From assembly GCA_035559535.1 (NCBI GenBank), contig DATMBG010000033.1:116379-180378 (forward strand): DNA of 64,000 nucleotides, in the 5' to 3' direction. The position numbers were made by a program, and so were the translations under genes. The notes below the pieces were generated by a model, which was not told where the DNA came from, ran no database searches, and saw only the letters and a program-made list of their open reading frames with translations. Below are positions 52,393 through 60,261 of the stretch, piece by piece. Source of the stretch: Candidatus Limnocylindrales bacterium. GTDB taxonomy: Bacteria; Moduliflexota; Moduliflexia; Moduliflexales; JAUQPW01. Each line of letters opens with the position of its first letter. Position 1 is the first letter of the stretch.

Positions 52393-52575
52393 TTCTCCTC
52401 TTGAACTCCTGTTAAGTTATGGAAACTTCCCGGCTTAAATTAAATTCGTCCTTTTGGATCCTTTATTAACTCAAGATTTCCTTGACTCCTTCAGGTCCAG
52501 GTATAAGAATATAAAGCAGGTAGCAGAATGGGATTTTAATAATATCTTAAAAAAATAAATAAAGGAGTGGAGAGT

Positions 52576-52761
52576 ATGTGCGGAATCAATGTTGCCCATT
52601 TTACAAATCAAAAAAAGGAAGTCACAACCAGGCTGGATGAAAAAGCCGATACCGGAAGCAGGGATCTGAAAGAACTTTTCCATACTCCCAACGGAAACGA
52701 TCCCAAAGGCTTGCCGGAGAAACCAAAGATCGAAGAAGGAGAAGTCGTTCAGAAAAAGTAA
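52576..52761 (+). CDS. Small hydrophilic protein of unknown function
   Basis: A 61-residue highly charged protein (MCGINVAHFTNQKKEVTTRL...EEGEVVQKK). The ATG at 52576 lies downstream of AAAGGAGTGGAGAG, a strong ribosome site, which is the main support for a real gene. It has no membrane segment, and Lys, Glu, Asp and Pro dominate, suggesting partial disorder. The MCGI start resembles class II glutamine amidotransferases, but nothing else does. It is followed 8 bp later by an octamer palindrome. Confidence 0.55.
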   Translation: MCGINVAHFTNQKKEVTTRLDEKADTGSRDLKELFHTPNGNDPKGLPEKPKIEEGEVVQKK

Positions 52762-52769
52762 AAATGAAG

Positions 52770-52879
52770 GGATGTAGGAGTGTGGGGGTGTGGGAGTGTG
52801 GACGTATAAGTACTTAGTCTCCCATACCCCCATACCCCCACACTCCCATACTTCCATACTCTCACACTCCCACACCCCT
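52770..52879. repeat. Octamer palindrome, family A copy 7
   Basis: The left arm has GGAGTGTGGGGGTGTGGGAG-type octamers, with a centre like ATAAGTACTTA at 52806-52816 that resembles the loop of copy 2. The right arm is longer, with about eight C-rich octamers. It lies between convergent genes (small protein and HlyD adaptor). Confidence 0.85.
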
Positions 52880-52889
52880 CTCTTCTCCT

Positions 52890-54569
52890 TCAGGATCTGT
52901 TTAAGGCTACAAAAGTATCCGTAGCGATTTTAATCTTATCTCCTTCCTTTATAAACTGTTGCCCGGAGGTTATCACTTGTTCGCCTTCTTGGATACCTCG
53001 AACCACCTCAATAAGTCCATCCATGGAAAGACCTACCTCAATAAGGCGTTTCCGAACTATAAAATCAGGGTCAACTACCAATACCATACATGGATCTGCC
53101 GGATGGATAAGGGCTGTTTTTGGAATAACAGGGGCCAATCGTTTATTTTGAAATCGGGCATGGGCAAATACTCCGGGCTTGAGCGCTAAATTCGGGTTTG
53201 AAATTTTAACATACACTTTCAACTCTGGCTTCGATGGGTTCTGTTCGATCTTAATCACCGTCCCTTCTAAAACAGCTTCTGCAGGATCTTCTACTACAAT
53301 GCGAGCCGGTTGACCGGTATAAACAGAAGGATTTGACTCTGAGCCAATCCCTGCTATTACCACGGCAGGGTCAACAACACCCAGGGTTAAAAGGTTACGG
53401 GAAGAGCCTTCATAGGGAGTCATCACTTCTCCGGGGTGGATATTTTGCTCGATTACGATTCCACTGACCGGTGCTTTTACGGTGGTATGGGTCAGGTTAT
53501 ACTGAATTTGAGTTCGTCTGGCAAAAGCGGTGGTATAATTGGCTTCGGCTGCTGCCAGCTCGGATTGAAGGGTTGCTTCTTCATTTTTTAATTGATTCTG
53601 GGCCTTTACAAGATTTTCCAGGGCCTGGGTATAGGCAAGCTCTGCTACGGCCTGTTCCGATCGGTTCAGTACCTTTTCATTGGCCATAGCATTTCGGGCT
53701 TTGATCGCGGCTTCTAAGGCCAGCTTATAAGTCGCTTCTGCCGAAGTTACCATAGATCGATTTATAACACTTTCATGGGTTAAGGTATTTTTAGCTCTAA
53801 CAAAATCCTCTAATAACCGCCGGTTGTTAAATTCTGCAGGAGCAGGTTCTGAAGATTTGGAAATCTCCCTGGTACGGATACTCCGAAGGACCTCCTCAGC
53901 TTGTTGAAAGGCTGCAACCAACTCCCCATGTCGGGCCTCCTGGATTTTCTTGATCTCCTCCAGCCTGGCCTTTGCACTTTCTACTTCCCCTTCTGCCCGA
54001 TGAACCGCGGCAACCCTTTCTTCATGACGCGTTGCCTGGGTCTTCTGAATCTCCTCTAACCTGGCCTTTGCACTCTTCACCTCATCCTCTGCCCGATGAA
54101 CCGCGGCAACCCTTTCTTCATGACGCGTCGCCTGGGTCTTCTGAATCTCCTCTAACCTGGCCTTTGCGCTTTTCACCTCATCCTCTGCCTGCTTTAGCTC
54201 CAGCATCAACAGAGCCGGGTCCAACTCCAAGAGAACCTGACCCTCTTCAACATAATCGCCCAGATCCACATAAAGCGCTGCAATCCTGGCCCCCGGTATA
54301 GGTGTTGTGACGTGAACTTGCCAGGAAGGTTGAACTTCTATATCGGTACCTATTTCCTGGACCAGTTCTACCACTTTAACGGGTTGAACCTGGACCGAGG
54401 TGAGAGAACCCATGTTTACGGAACTCTGAGCCTGGGAGTAAGAGTTCATGAGGTAAATCAAGAAACCGAGAAAACCGAAGAAAATTAAAAAACCTGTAAT
54501 CAAAATTTTCCGGATTCGAGCTATTTTAAGCCTTTGTCTTTTTAAAACCAGATAATATTTCGGCTCCAT
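52890..54569 (-). CDS. HlyD-family periplasmic adaptor (membrane fusion) protein
   Basis: A 559-residue protein with one N-terminal membrane helix (ILITGFLIFFGFLGFLIYLM). The lipoyl/beta-barrel halves are split by a very long coiled-coil hairpin. QVHVTTPIPGARIAALYVDLGDYVEEGQVLLELD begins the lipoyl half and VKAPVSGIVIEQNIHPGEVM resumes it, followed by beta-barrel and membrane-proximal domains (GIQEGEQVITSGQQFIKEGDKI). The hairpin contains three consecutive 32-residue units (two identical, one diverged). Such adaptors join an inner-membrane transporter to a TolC-like channel; no transporter or channel gene adjoins it here. No Shine-Dalgarno is obvious before the ATG at 54569. Confidence 0.9.
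   Translation of the reverse strand: MEPKYYLVLKRQRLKIARIRKILITGFLIFFGFLGFLIYLMNSYSQAQSSVNMGSLTSVQVQPVKVVELVQEIGTDIEVQPSWQVHVTTPIPGARIAALYVDLGDYVEEGQVLLELDPALLMLELKQAEDEVKSAKARLEEIQKTQATRHEERVAAVHRAEDEVKSAKARLEEIQKTQATRHEERVAAVHRAEGEVESAKARLEEIKKIQEARHGELVAAFQQAEEVLRSIRTREISKSSEPAPAEFNNRRLLEDFVRAKNTLTHESVINRSMVTSAEATYKLALEAAIKARNAMANEKVLNRSEQAVAELAYTQALENLVKAQNQLKNEEATLQSELAAAEANYTTAFARRTQIQYNLTHTTVKAPVSGIVIEQNIHPGEVMTPYEGSSRNLLTLGVVDPAVVIAGIGSESNPSVYTGQPARIVVEDPAEAVLEGTVIKIEQNPSKPELKVYVKISNPNLALKPGVFAHARFQNKRLAPVIPKTALIHPADPCMVLVVDPDFIVRKRLIEVGLSMDGLIEVVRGIQEGEQVITSGQQFIKEGDKIKIATDTFVALNRS
53901..54188 (-). repeat. Three tandem 96-bp units inside the HlyD gene
   Basis: The units at 54093-54188 and 53997-54092 are nearly identical at the DNA level and encode the same 32 residues (AEDEVKSAKARLEEIQKTQA...). 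The third at 53901-53996 is diverged (AEGEVESAKARLEEIKKIQE...). The unit length of 32 residues would lengthen the coiled-coil hairpin in steps. Confidence 0.88.
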
Positions 54570-55043
54570 AACCTGTCCTGAAAAGAGAATAGGAAGTATC
54601 TGGGGGTTGTTACACCCATTCTGACGGACTATATTGCCTAATCTCTCGCAGGAGTGACTGGCCCGTCACCCCGATTCCTTATCAGATCTGGTATTACCGG
54701 TAATCTCCGGATGGGTAGAACCACCCTACTTCCCTTGTTTTTGGGTTTGTAAAAAAGCCTCTCCAAACTCCTTCTGCTTATAAGGGGTTAATTTACTTTT
54801 GTCAATAAAAATTTTATATAACTTGGTTATTAATTTACGAAAATTAATTAAAATAAAAATTCAGTTGGAGTTTGTGAAAGTCGGGGTATTTAAGAAATCT
54901 TATTCTCCGGTATGGGAAGGAGAAACCGGGAGAAAAGAATCCTTTAGCAGGAGAGTTTGGCAGGAAGGGGCCACCGGATTTCTTACAAGACAAAAAATCT
55001 CTCATCCCCAGGTAGAACCTGAGAATGAGAGATGGGGATGGAT
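54570..55043. other. Intergenic region, no gene supported
   Basis: About 470 bp between the HlyD gene and a small gene on the same strand. An AT-rich stretch lies at 54800-54870. The open frame 54799-55143 on the plus strand overlaps the better-supported minus-strand gene and has no ribosome site. I see no repeat of families A-D here. Confidence 0.4.
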
Positions 55044-55331
55044 TTATTCTACAAATCGAACCTTGATACCTCTATGTTCCAGGTCTGTTAAAGCTTTTCG
55101 GACCGAGTCTTGGATGACTCTATCCAGACTATATCTTACCTGACTTAAAAGCAGCTCTTTGACCTGGTCTCGAATGTAATCTTTGTCCAGTTCGATATTG
55201 AGTTTTTCTTCCAGCATCCTGAGGGATATGATAAACCCATCCATAATATTTGTAAACTCAGGAAAGATGCACTGTTCAAGCTCGTAATTATTATACTCAG
55301 ATTGCAACCTTAGGGTAATCTCACCACTCAT
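55044..55331 (-). CDS. Small protein of unknown function
   Basis: A 95-residue soluble protein, acidic and largely helical (MSGEITLRLQSEYNNYELEQCIFPEF...). The ATG at 55331 has AAGGAG seven bases upstream, good evidence for translation. No recognised family; the C-terminal LEHRGIKVRFVE looks like a short strand. It is transcribed in the same direction as polA, which lies 105 bp upstream, and could be in its transcript. Confidence 0.65.
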   Translation of the reverse strand: MSGEITLRLQSEYNNYELEQCIFPEFTNIMDGFIISLRMLEEKLNIELDKDYIRDQVKELLLSQVRYSLDRVIQDSVRKALTDLEHRGIKVRFVE

Positions 55332-55436
55332 AAGATCTCCTTTTCAGATGTAGGCGCAGCCCTAATGGGATACCTATGGGACTGTTTCTACAAAAAACAA
55401 CTTCTAAGAAATATCCATTTACTATTTAGATAAAAA

Positions 55437-58127
55437 TCAATCATTCCAGTTCCTACCCACATGAATATCTACTTTAATAGGTACAGACAATTCCAGAACC
55501 GTCTCCATACCTTCCTTAATCAGGGGTTTAACCAGTTCGACCTGGTTTTCAGGTACTTCAAAGACCAATTCGTCATGAACCTGCAAAATCATTTTAACTT
55601 CCGGAAATTTCTCTTTTAACTGCCGGTGAATTCGGATCATGGCAAGCTTAATCATATCGGCAGCGGTTCCCTGAATAGGAGTATTGGTGGCGGTTCGTTC
55701 CCCAAATTGTCGGGTACTCCAATCCTTGCTTTTGATTTCCGGGATATATCGGATTCGATTAAGCAAGGTCGTCACATAGCCTTCGGTTCGGGCCTTTTCT
55801 ATCATTTTGTCCAGATATCTTTTAACACCTACATATCGGGCAAAATAGTTATTGATATACTGCTGAGCTTCCTTCGTGGAAATTCCTAAATCTTTAGAGA
55901 GGCTGAAACTTCCGATTCCATAAATAATTCCGAAATTGACGGCCTTTGCTTTCCGACGGAGTTCCGGGGTCATCTTGGAGGCATCTTTAACACCCAGGAC
56001 TTCGATGGCCGTTCGGGTATGAATATCTTCATCCCGGCGGAAGGCCTCGATCAGTTTTTCATCTCCCGAAAGATGGGCTAAAATCCTCAATTCGATTTGA
56101 GAATAGTCTGCCGACAGGAGAAGATACCCATCGGCGGGAATAAACGCCTGGCGGATACGACGACCGATAGGAGTCCGAATGGGAATATTTTGTAAGTTGG
56201 GATCACTACTGCTTAAACGGCCTGTAGCCGTCACAGTCTGGTTGTACGAGGTATGAATCCTCCCTGTCTGAGGGTGAACCATCTTCGGAAGAGCATCCAC
56301 ATAGGTGGATTTGAGCTTCGAGAGCTGTCGATACTCTAAAATTTTGGAAGGGAGGGGATGCCCCTTGGCTAACTCTTCCAGGACATCCACATCGGTCGAG
56401 TACCCGGTTTTAGTTTTCCGGATGACCGGAAGTTTTAATTTCTCAAAAAGGATTTCTCCCAGTTGCTTCGGGGAATTCACATTAAATTCAACACCGGCCA
56501 GGGTATAGATCTCTGAACTGAGTCGATCCAGCTCCTGGTCCAGTTCTTGGGATAAAACCGAAAGAAGGTTCAGATCGATCCGTACTCCATTCCGCTCCAT
56601 CTGAGCCAGCACCTCAACCAGGGGCATTTCTACCTGATAAAAAAGTTTCTCCAGGTTTTTCTGTTGTAATTGGGGGCGCAGATGTTGAGTCAACTGGAAT
56701 ACCAGATCTGCATCTTCACAACTATAACAGGCCACCTGATCTATAGGAGCCTGATCCATGGTAATCGCCTTAACCCCCGAGCCGACAACCTGTTTATAGG
56801 TCAAATTCCGCTTATATCCCAGATACTCCAGGGTGATATCTTCCAGATTATGGGTATGGCGGGAAGGGTTAAGGAGATAAGAAGCAATCATGGTGTCAAA
56901 ATCCAGTCCTTGAAGATCGATCCCATAATTGGCAAGAACGATCTTATCGTATTTCATATTCTGGCCGTATTTAGCGATTTGAGCATCTTCCAGGAGTGGC
57001 TTCAACTTCGTCAGAACCTCTTTCAGATCCAGTTGAGCTGGAGTGTTTTCAGAGGTATGACCTACTGGGATGTAGAAAGCCTGGTTGGGTTTGACCGAGA
57101 AAGAAATACCCACCAATTTCGCCCACATAGGCTCCGGGTGGGTTGTTTCGGTATCTATGGCAAATCCCTGGGAAGCCTTTAACGTATTGACTATTTTATC
57201 TAATTGGGAGTGGGATAAAACGGTTACATATTCCTTAGAAGGGTTATTTTCAATTTTCTCCTCAGGGATCATCTCTTTCAAGATACTTTGGAACTCTAAT
57301 TCTTGAAGGAGGGGAATTAATTCCGATCGATTAGGTTCGGAGAGACGAAACTCTTCTAGATTCCATTCCACAGGGACATGAGTGTCTAAAGTCACCAATT
57401 CTTTACTTTTTAAAGCCACTTCACCGTATTGTTTTAAATTTTCTCGTTGCCTGGCATTTTTGATTTTATCGACGTTTCGGAGAAGTTCTTCCACAGAACC
57501 ATATTCCTGGATAAGCTTACCCGCCGTCTTTTCCCCGATACCCGGGACCCCTGGAACATTATCGCTCTGATCTCCCATCAATCCCAGAACATCTGGAATT
57601 TTCTCAGGTTCCACACCATACCGTTCCTTGACCTTTTCCACGTCATAAAGGACCCGGTGACCCATACGTTCACTTACGACCTGGATTTTATCTGAGACCA
57701 ATTGGAGGAAATCTTTGTCCGGGCTGAAGATAATGGTACGAATTCCCATCTGTTCAGCTTTTTTGGCCAGTGTTCCAATCACATCATCCGCTTCATACCC
57801 CGGAATCTCCAGGATAGGGATATTAAGGGCCCGAATAAATCTCTTAATGTAAGGAATCTGTTGGACGAGGTCTGAAGGCATTCTGGAACGTTGGGCCTTA
57901 TAGGCTGTAAACAACTCATGTCGAAAGGTAGGGGTCGCTGCATCGAAAACAACCGCCATATATTCAGGTTTCTCCTCTTTAAGAAGTTTCAGAATGATCC
58001 GGGAAAAGCCTAGAATAGCCCAGGTAGGAAGACCCGTTGAAGTAGATAGGGGAGTCTGAATGGCATAATAAAGCCGGTAAATACTAGAATTTCCATCTAT
58101 TAGATATAAGGTTGGAGGTGAATCCAT
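55437..58127 (-). CDS. polA: DNA polymerase I
   Basis: An 896-residue enzyme. The 5'-3' exonuclease domain is complete (LYLIDGNSSIYRLYYA, IPGYEADDVIGTLAKKA, SPDKDFLQLV, GLMGDQSDNVPGVPGIGEKTA). The 3'-5' proofreading domain keeps its acidic residues (FAIDTETTHPEP, KYGQNMKYDKIVL, YSCEDADLVFQL), which many bacterial Pol I proteins have lost. Polymerase motifs A, B and C are LLSADYSQIELRILAHLSGD, RRKAKAVNFGIIYGIG, and LQVHDELVFEV. It serves Okazaki-fragment maturation and repair. The start is the ATG at 58127. Confidence 0.97.
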   Translation of the reverse strand: MDSPPTLYLIDGNSSIYRLYYAIQTPLSTSTGLPTWAILGFSRIILKLLKEEKPEYMAVVFDAATPTFRHELFTAYKAQRSRMPSDLVQQIPYIKRFIRALNIPILEIPGYEADDVIGTLAKKAEQMGIRTIIFSPDKDFLQLVSDKIQVVSERMGHRVLYDVEKVKERYGVEPEKIPDVLGLMGDQSDNVPGVPGIGEKTAGKLIQEYGSVEELLRNVDKIKNARQRENLKQYGEVALKSKELVTLDTHVPVEWNLEEFRLSEPNRSELIPLLQELEFQSILKEMIPEEKIENNPSKEYVTVLSHSQLDKIVNTLKASQGFAIDTETTHPEPMWAKLVGISFSVKPNQAFYIPVGHTSENTPAQLDLKEVLTKLKPLLEDAQIAKYGQNMKYDKIVLANYGIDLQGLDFDTMIASYLLNPSRHTHNLEDITLEYLGYKRNLTYKQVVGSGVKAITMDQAPIDQVACYSCEDADLVFQLTQHLRPQLQQKNLEKLFYQVEMPLVEVLAQMERNGVRIDLNLLSVLSQELDQELDRLSSEIYTLAGVEFNVNSPKQLGEILFEKLKLPVIRKTKTGYSTDVDVLEELAKGHPLPSKILEYRQLSKLKSTYVDALPKMVHPQTGRIHTSYNQTVTATGRLSSSDPNLQNIPIRTPIGRRIRQAFIPADGYLLLSADYSQIELRILAHLSGDEKLIEAFRRDEDIHTRTAIEVLGVKDASKMTPELRRKAKAVNFGIIYGIGSFSLSKDLGISTKEAQQYINNYFARYVGVKRYLDKMIEKARTEGYVTTLLNRIRYIPEIKSKDWSTRQFGERTATNTPIQGTAADMIKLAMIRIHRQLKEKFPEVKMILQVHDELVFEVPENQVELVKPLIKEGMETVLELSVPIKVDIHVGRNWND

Positions 58128-58257
58128 ACTTAATTTATCCCACCTTTCTGAAGGAAAGTCAAGGATTTATTTGGGTAGAAAATACTTTAAGTTGGGGTAG
58201 TTTTTCTGTTTTATTGGAGAGAAGGAAGAGGATTCTGAAAAACGGGGTGGTAAGGCA

Positions 58258-58431
58258 TGGGCGCCGGGATAAGAGTGAGATCCAGGAAGGGCCCCCTTTA
58301 ATGTCAAACGAGATGTTTAACCTACTAACCTTCCCCCGCCTGGCAGGGGAAGGAACTTTGAAGTGGAGTTCCTTCCCCTGTGAAACCAGGGAGGGACCGG
58401 GTGAGGATGCCTTAACCTGGTGCGTATGGGG
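58258..58431. repeat. Dispersed repeat, family C copy 2
   Basis: Matches 15233-15403 in inverted orientation along essentially its whole length, with many substitutions but few gaps. It fills most of the 350-bp space between polA and the cyclase gene. The flanking bases outside the copies differ. No open frame of note lies within it. Confidence 0.8.
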
Positions 58432-58479
58432 TTGTGGAGGAGCCGGTTCAAATACCGGCTCCCAGGGGAAGAGTCTATT

Positions 58480-59577
58480 TTACCAGGCTACAACCGGATT
58501 ACCCGGTGATCCGGTAGCCCCTACCAATCTCAGGGGTGACCAGGCAAATAAAAATTCGTAGGCCTTTTCCTTGGATAACACCTCCAGATCCAGGTTTTCG
58601 AAATTACCTATTCCCCGACGGGCTACCAGATTCATGTGACAATAGGCAAAGGGTTCCGGAGCCGGATTTTTTGCAAAATCATAGGGCTCCAACCCCCAGG
58701 TATCAGAACCAATCATGGAAATCTTTTTGCTGGCCAGGTAGTCGCATACTTCTGGAGCCACCCCCGGCTCTCCGGAGCCAAACTCAGCATTAGCCTTGGC
58801 CATATCGGCCGGAGAAACCTTATCCGAGGGTCTTATTCCATCTGCATCCATATACCCCTTCCACAGTTGTATCCAACCGGTGCGAACCAGTACTACATCT
58901 CCCTGGGTCGGTTCACCAATTCCTTCTTTTTGTAGAGCTGCCTTAAAATCGGCCATGGTAATGGTATAACCCTTTTCCAATCGCTCGACCCCTTTTAAGG
59001 CAGGAATGTCAATGAGAATGCCCCGGGTAAAGTAACCTTTATGGGCAATGGTCTCCACACCGTCATATTTTAATCCACGACCGTTGAAGGTATCCTGCAA
59101 ACGATGGCCGTTATACATGTAATCTCCATCTTTCCAGCCCGGGACCCCTTGAATCCGAATCATGGGATGACCGATACTATCAAATTGGGTACCAACCTGA
59201 CCAATCTCTGCAACCAGAAACTCGTCATTGAAGGTCATCTTATATTGATCGCCTTGCCACTTAAAAGGGCCATGGAGTGGATTTCCGCCGCCAGGAATGG
59301 ATAAGGCATAGGTACGACCGGGTACTAAGGGCATACCGTTATGATAGGGCATTCCAATGGTAATGGATTTTCCTTGTTTAACCAGTTTTGCTGCTTCAAT
59401 CCTCTTCTGGGGTGTGATATAATTGGTCGCACCCGCCTGATCATCGGGACCAAACTCGCTGGGCCACCACTTTTCATCCACCGGATTGTTGGCTGCTAAA
59501 GCACGATCAGGTGTGGAAATAAATAGAAAGGCAACGACAAGGAGAGAAATTACGAAAATAGCTTTGATAATTTTCAT
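58480..59577 (-). CDS. Exported putative cyclase-family protein, paralogue 1
   Basis: A 365-residue protein with a signal peptide ending RALAANNP. Mature sequence NPVDEKWWPSEFGPDDQAGATNYITP and GQVGTQFDSIGHPMIR belong to the putative cyclase / kynurenine-formamidase-like family. The usual HxGTHxDxPxH metal motif is altered to QVGTQFDSIGH, as in a large secreted branch. GDVVLVRTGWIQLW, YCHMNLVARRGI and GATGSPGNP follow. AGGAGG precedes the ATG at 59577. The reaction is unknown; an amide or lactone hydrolysis would be typical. Its neighbour at 60262 is a close paralogue, so the pair arose by tandem duplication. Confidence 0.88.
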   Translation of the reverse strand: MKIIKAIFVISLLVVAFLFISTPDRALAANNPVDEKWWPSEFGPDDQAGATNYITPQKRIEAAKLVKQGKSITIGMPYHNGMPLVPGRTYALSIPGGGNPLHGPFKWQGDQYKMTFNDEFLVAEIGQVGTQFDSIGHPMIRIQGVPGWKDGDYMYNGHRLQDTFNGRGLKYDGVETIAHKGYFTRGILIDIPALKGVERLEKGYTITMADFKAALQKEGIGEPTQGDVVLVRTGWIQLWKGYMDADGIRPSDKVSPADMAKANAEFGSGEPGVAPEVCDYLASKKISMIGSDTWGLEPYDFAKNPAPEPFAYCHMNLVARRGIGNFENLDLEVLSKEKAYEFLFAWSPLRLVGATGSPGNPVVAW

Positions 59578-59807
59578 ACCTCAACCTCCTACAAGGAACT
59601 AACATAGACTTCCCCCCCTACCTTGTTTCCTTAGGGTAGTGAGTCTATCTGGTAAAGGTTTCCGTTATTTAATCCTAGCTAAATAAGAAGAATTCTTTTC
59701 AGTAATCAGGACTTCAGATGAAACCGTAAAGTTTTGTAAGTTGCCATCACCCCCTTTCAAAGATCCCTTTTTACTCGGGAAATTTTTTAAAAGATCGACC
59801 TCTCAAA

Positions 59808-59833
59808 TTGACATGATTTGCATGTGGCGTCAA
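59808..59833. promoter_or_regulatory. Inverted repeat TTGAC-N16-GTCAA upstream of cyclase 1
   Basis: The outer edge lies 256 bases upstream of the cyclase start codon position. The arms are 21 bp apart centre to centre, two helical turns, as expected for a dimeric regulator. The same element occurs at the same distance before the paralogue. Confidence 0.5.
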
Positions 59834-60118
59834 CTACAAAGTTATTTTCTCTGAATAATTTGATCTCTCAATTTCCCAAAACGATCCTCTGTTATTTGAA
59901 AAGGTACCCTCGGTTACGTTCTATCTGCCGTATTACGATTTTTATATTCGTAATACTCTTCCCTGTCAACTCTAAACTTTCATTCTTTTATCTTTTTATG
60001 GAATTGGGTATCTTTGTTCTACGAAAAGAGGAGCAAGAAATCCTCTCCTGAAGGAATTTTGCCGTTGTTCTTTTTATTTATTTTAAATGAACAGCGATAG
60101 AGGATACCGCATAAACAT

Positions 60119-60173
60119 GTACGGGCGGAAGGCCTTCCGCCCCATGTACGGGCGGAGGGCCCTCCGCCCCTAC
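60119..60173. repeat. Two tandem palindromes, family B
   Basis: GTACGGGCGGAAGG/CCTTCCGCCCCATGTAC (60119-60149, sharing GTAC with the next) and GTACGGGCGGAGGG/CCCTCCGCCCCTAC (60146-60173). Both have the family end GTA(C/G)GGGC and differ only in the core, with compensatory changes. Confidence 0.8.
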
Positions 60174-60261
60174 CGACATGGAAATTTTTGATGGGAGAAA
60201 AGACGGTCATCAGGGGAATGGGAGCCGGAGGTGCCCCAGGCTCTTATAGAGAACAGGTGTC

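Larger units (their letters stand above)
59578..60261. other. Upstream region of cyclase 1 with conserved leader and palindromes
   Basis: About 680 bp. On the minus strand an inverted repeat TTGAC-N16-GTCAA (59808-59833) is followed by a Shine-Dalgarno-like GGGGGTGATGGCAACT (59742-59757), then about 170 bp of leader. A similar arrangement is present before the second cyclase. Two 28-bp-type palindromes lie at 60119-60173. Open frames here have no ribosome site except the 13-codon frame beginning at 59747. Confidence 0.55.

Noticed and set aside
52576-52761. Class II glutamine amidotransferase fragment, from the MCGI start
   Set aside because: Only the first four residues match; the rest is a short charged sequence without any amidotransferase motif.
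11971-52879. CRISPR array
   Set aside because: The octamer units are contiguous with no unique spacers of 25-40 bases, the arms are palindromic, and no cas genes are present.
54799-55143. Plus-strand 114-codon open frame
   Set aside because: It overlaps the minus-strand gene at 55044-55331, which has a good Shine-Dalgarno; the plus frame has none and a low-complexity AT-rich start.
59578-60261. Known riboswitch before the cyclase genes
   Set aside because: The conserved leader does not match a riboswitch consensus I recognise; it is reported as an unexplained leader instead.
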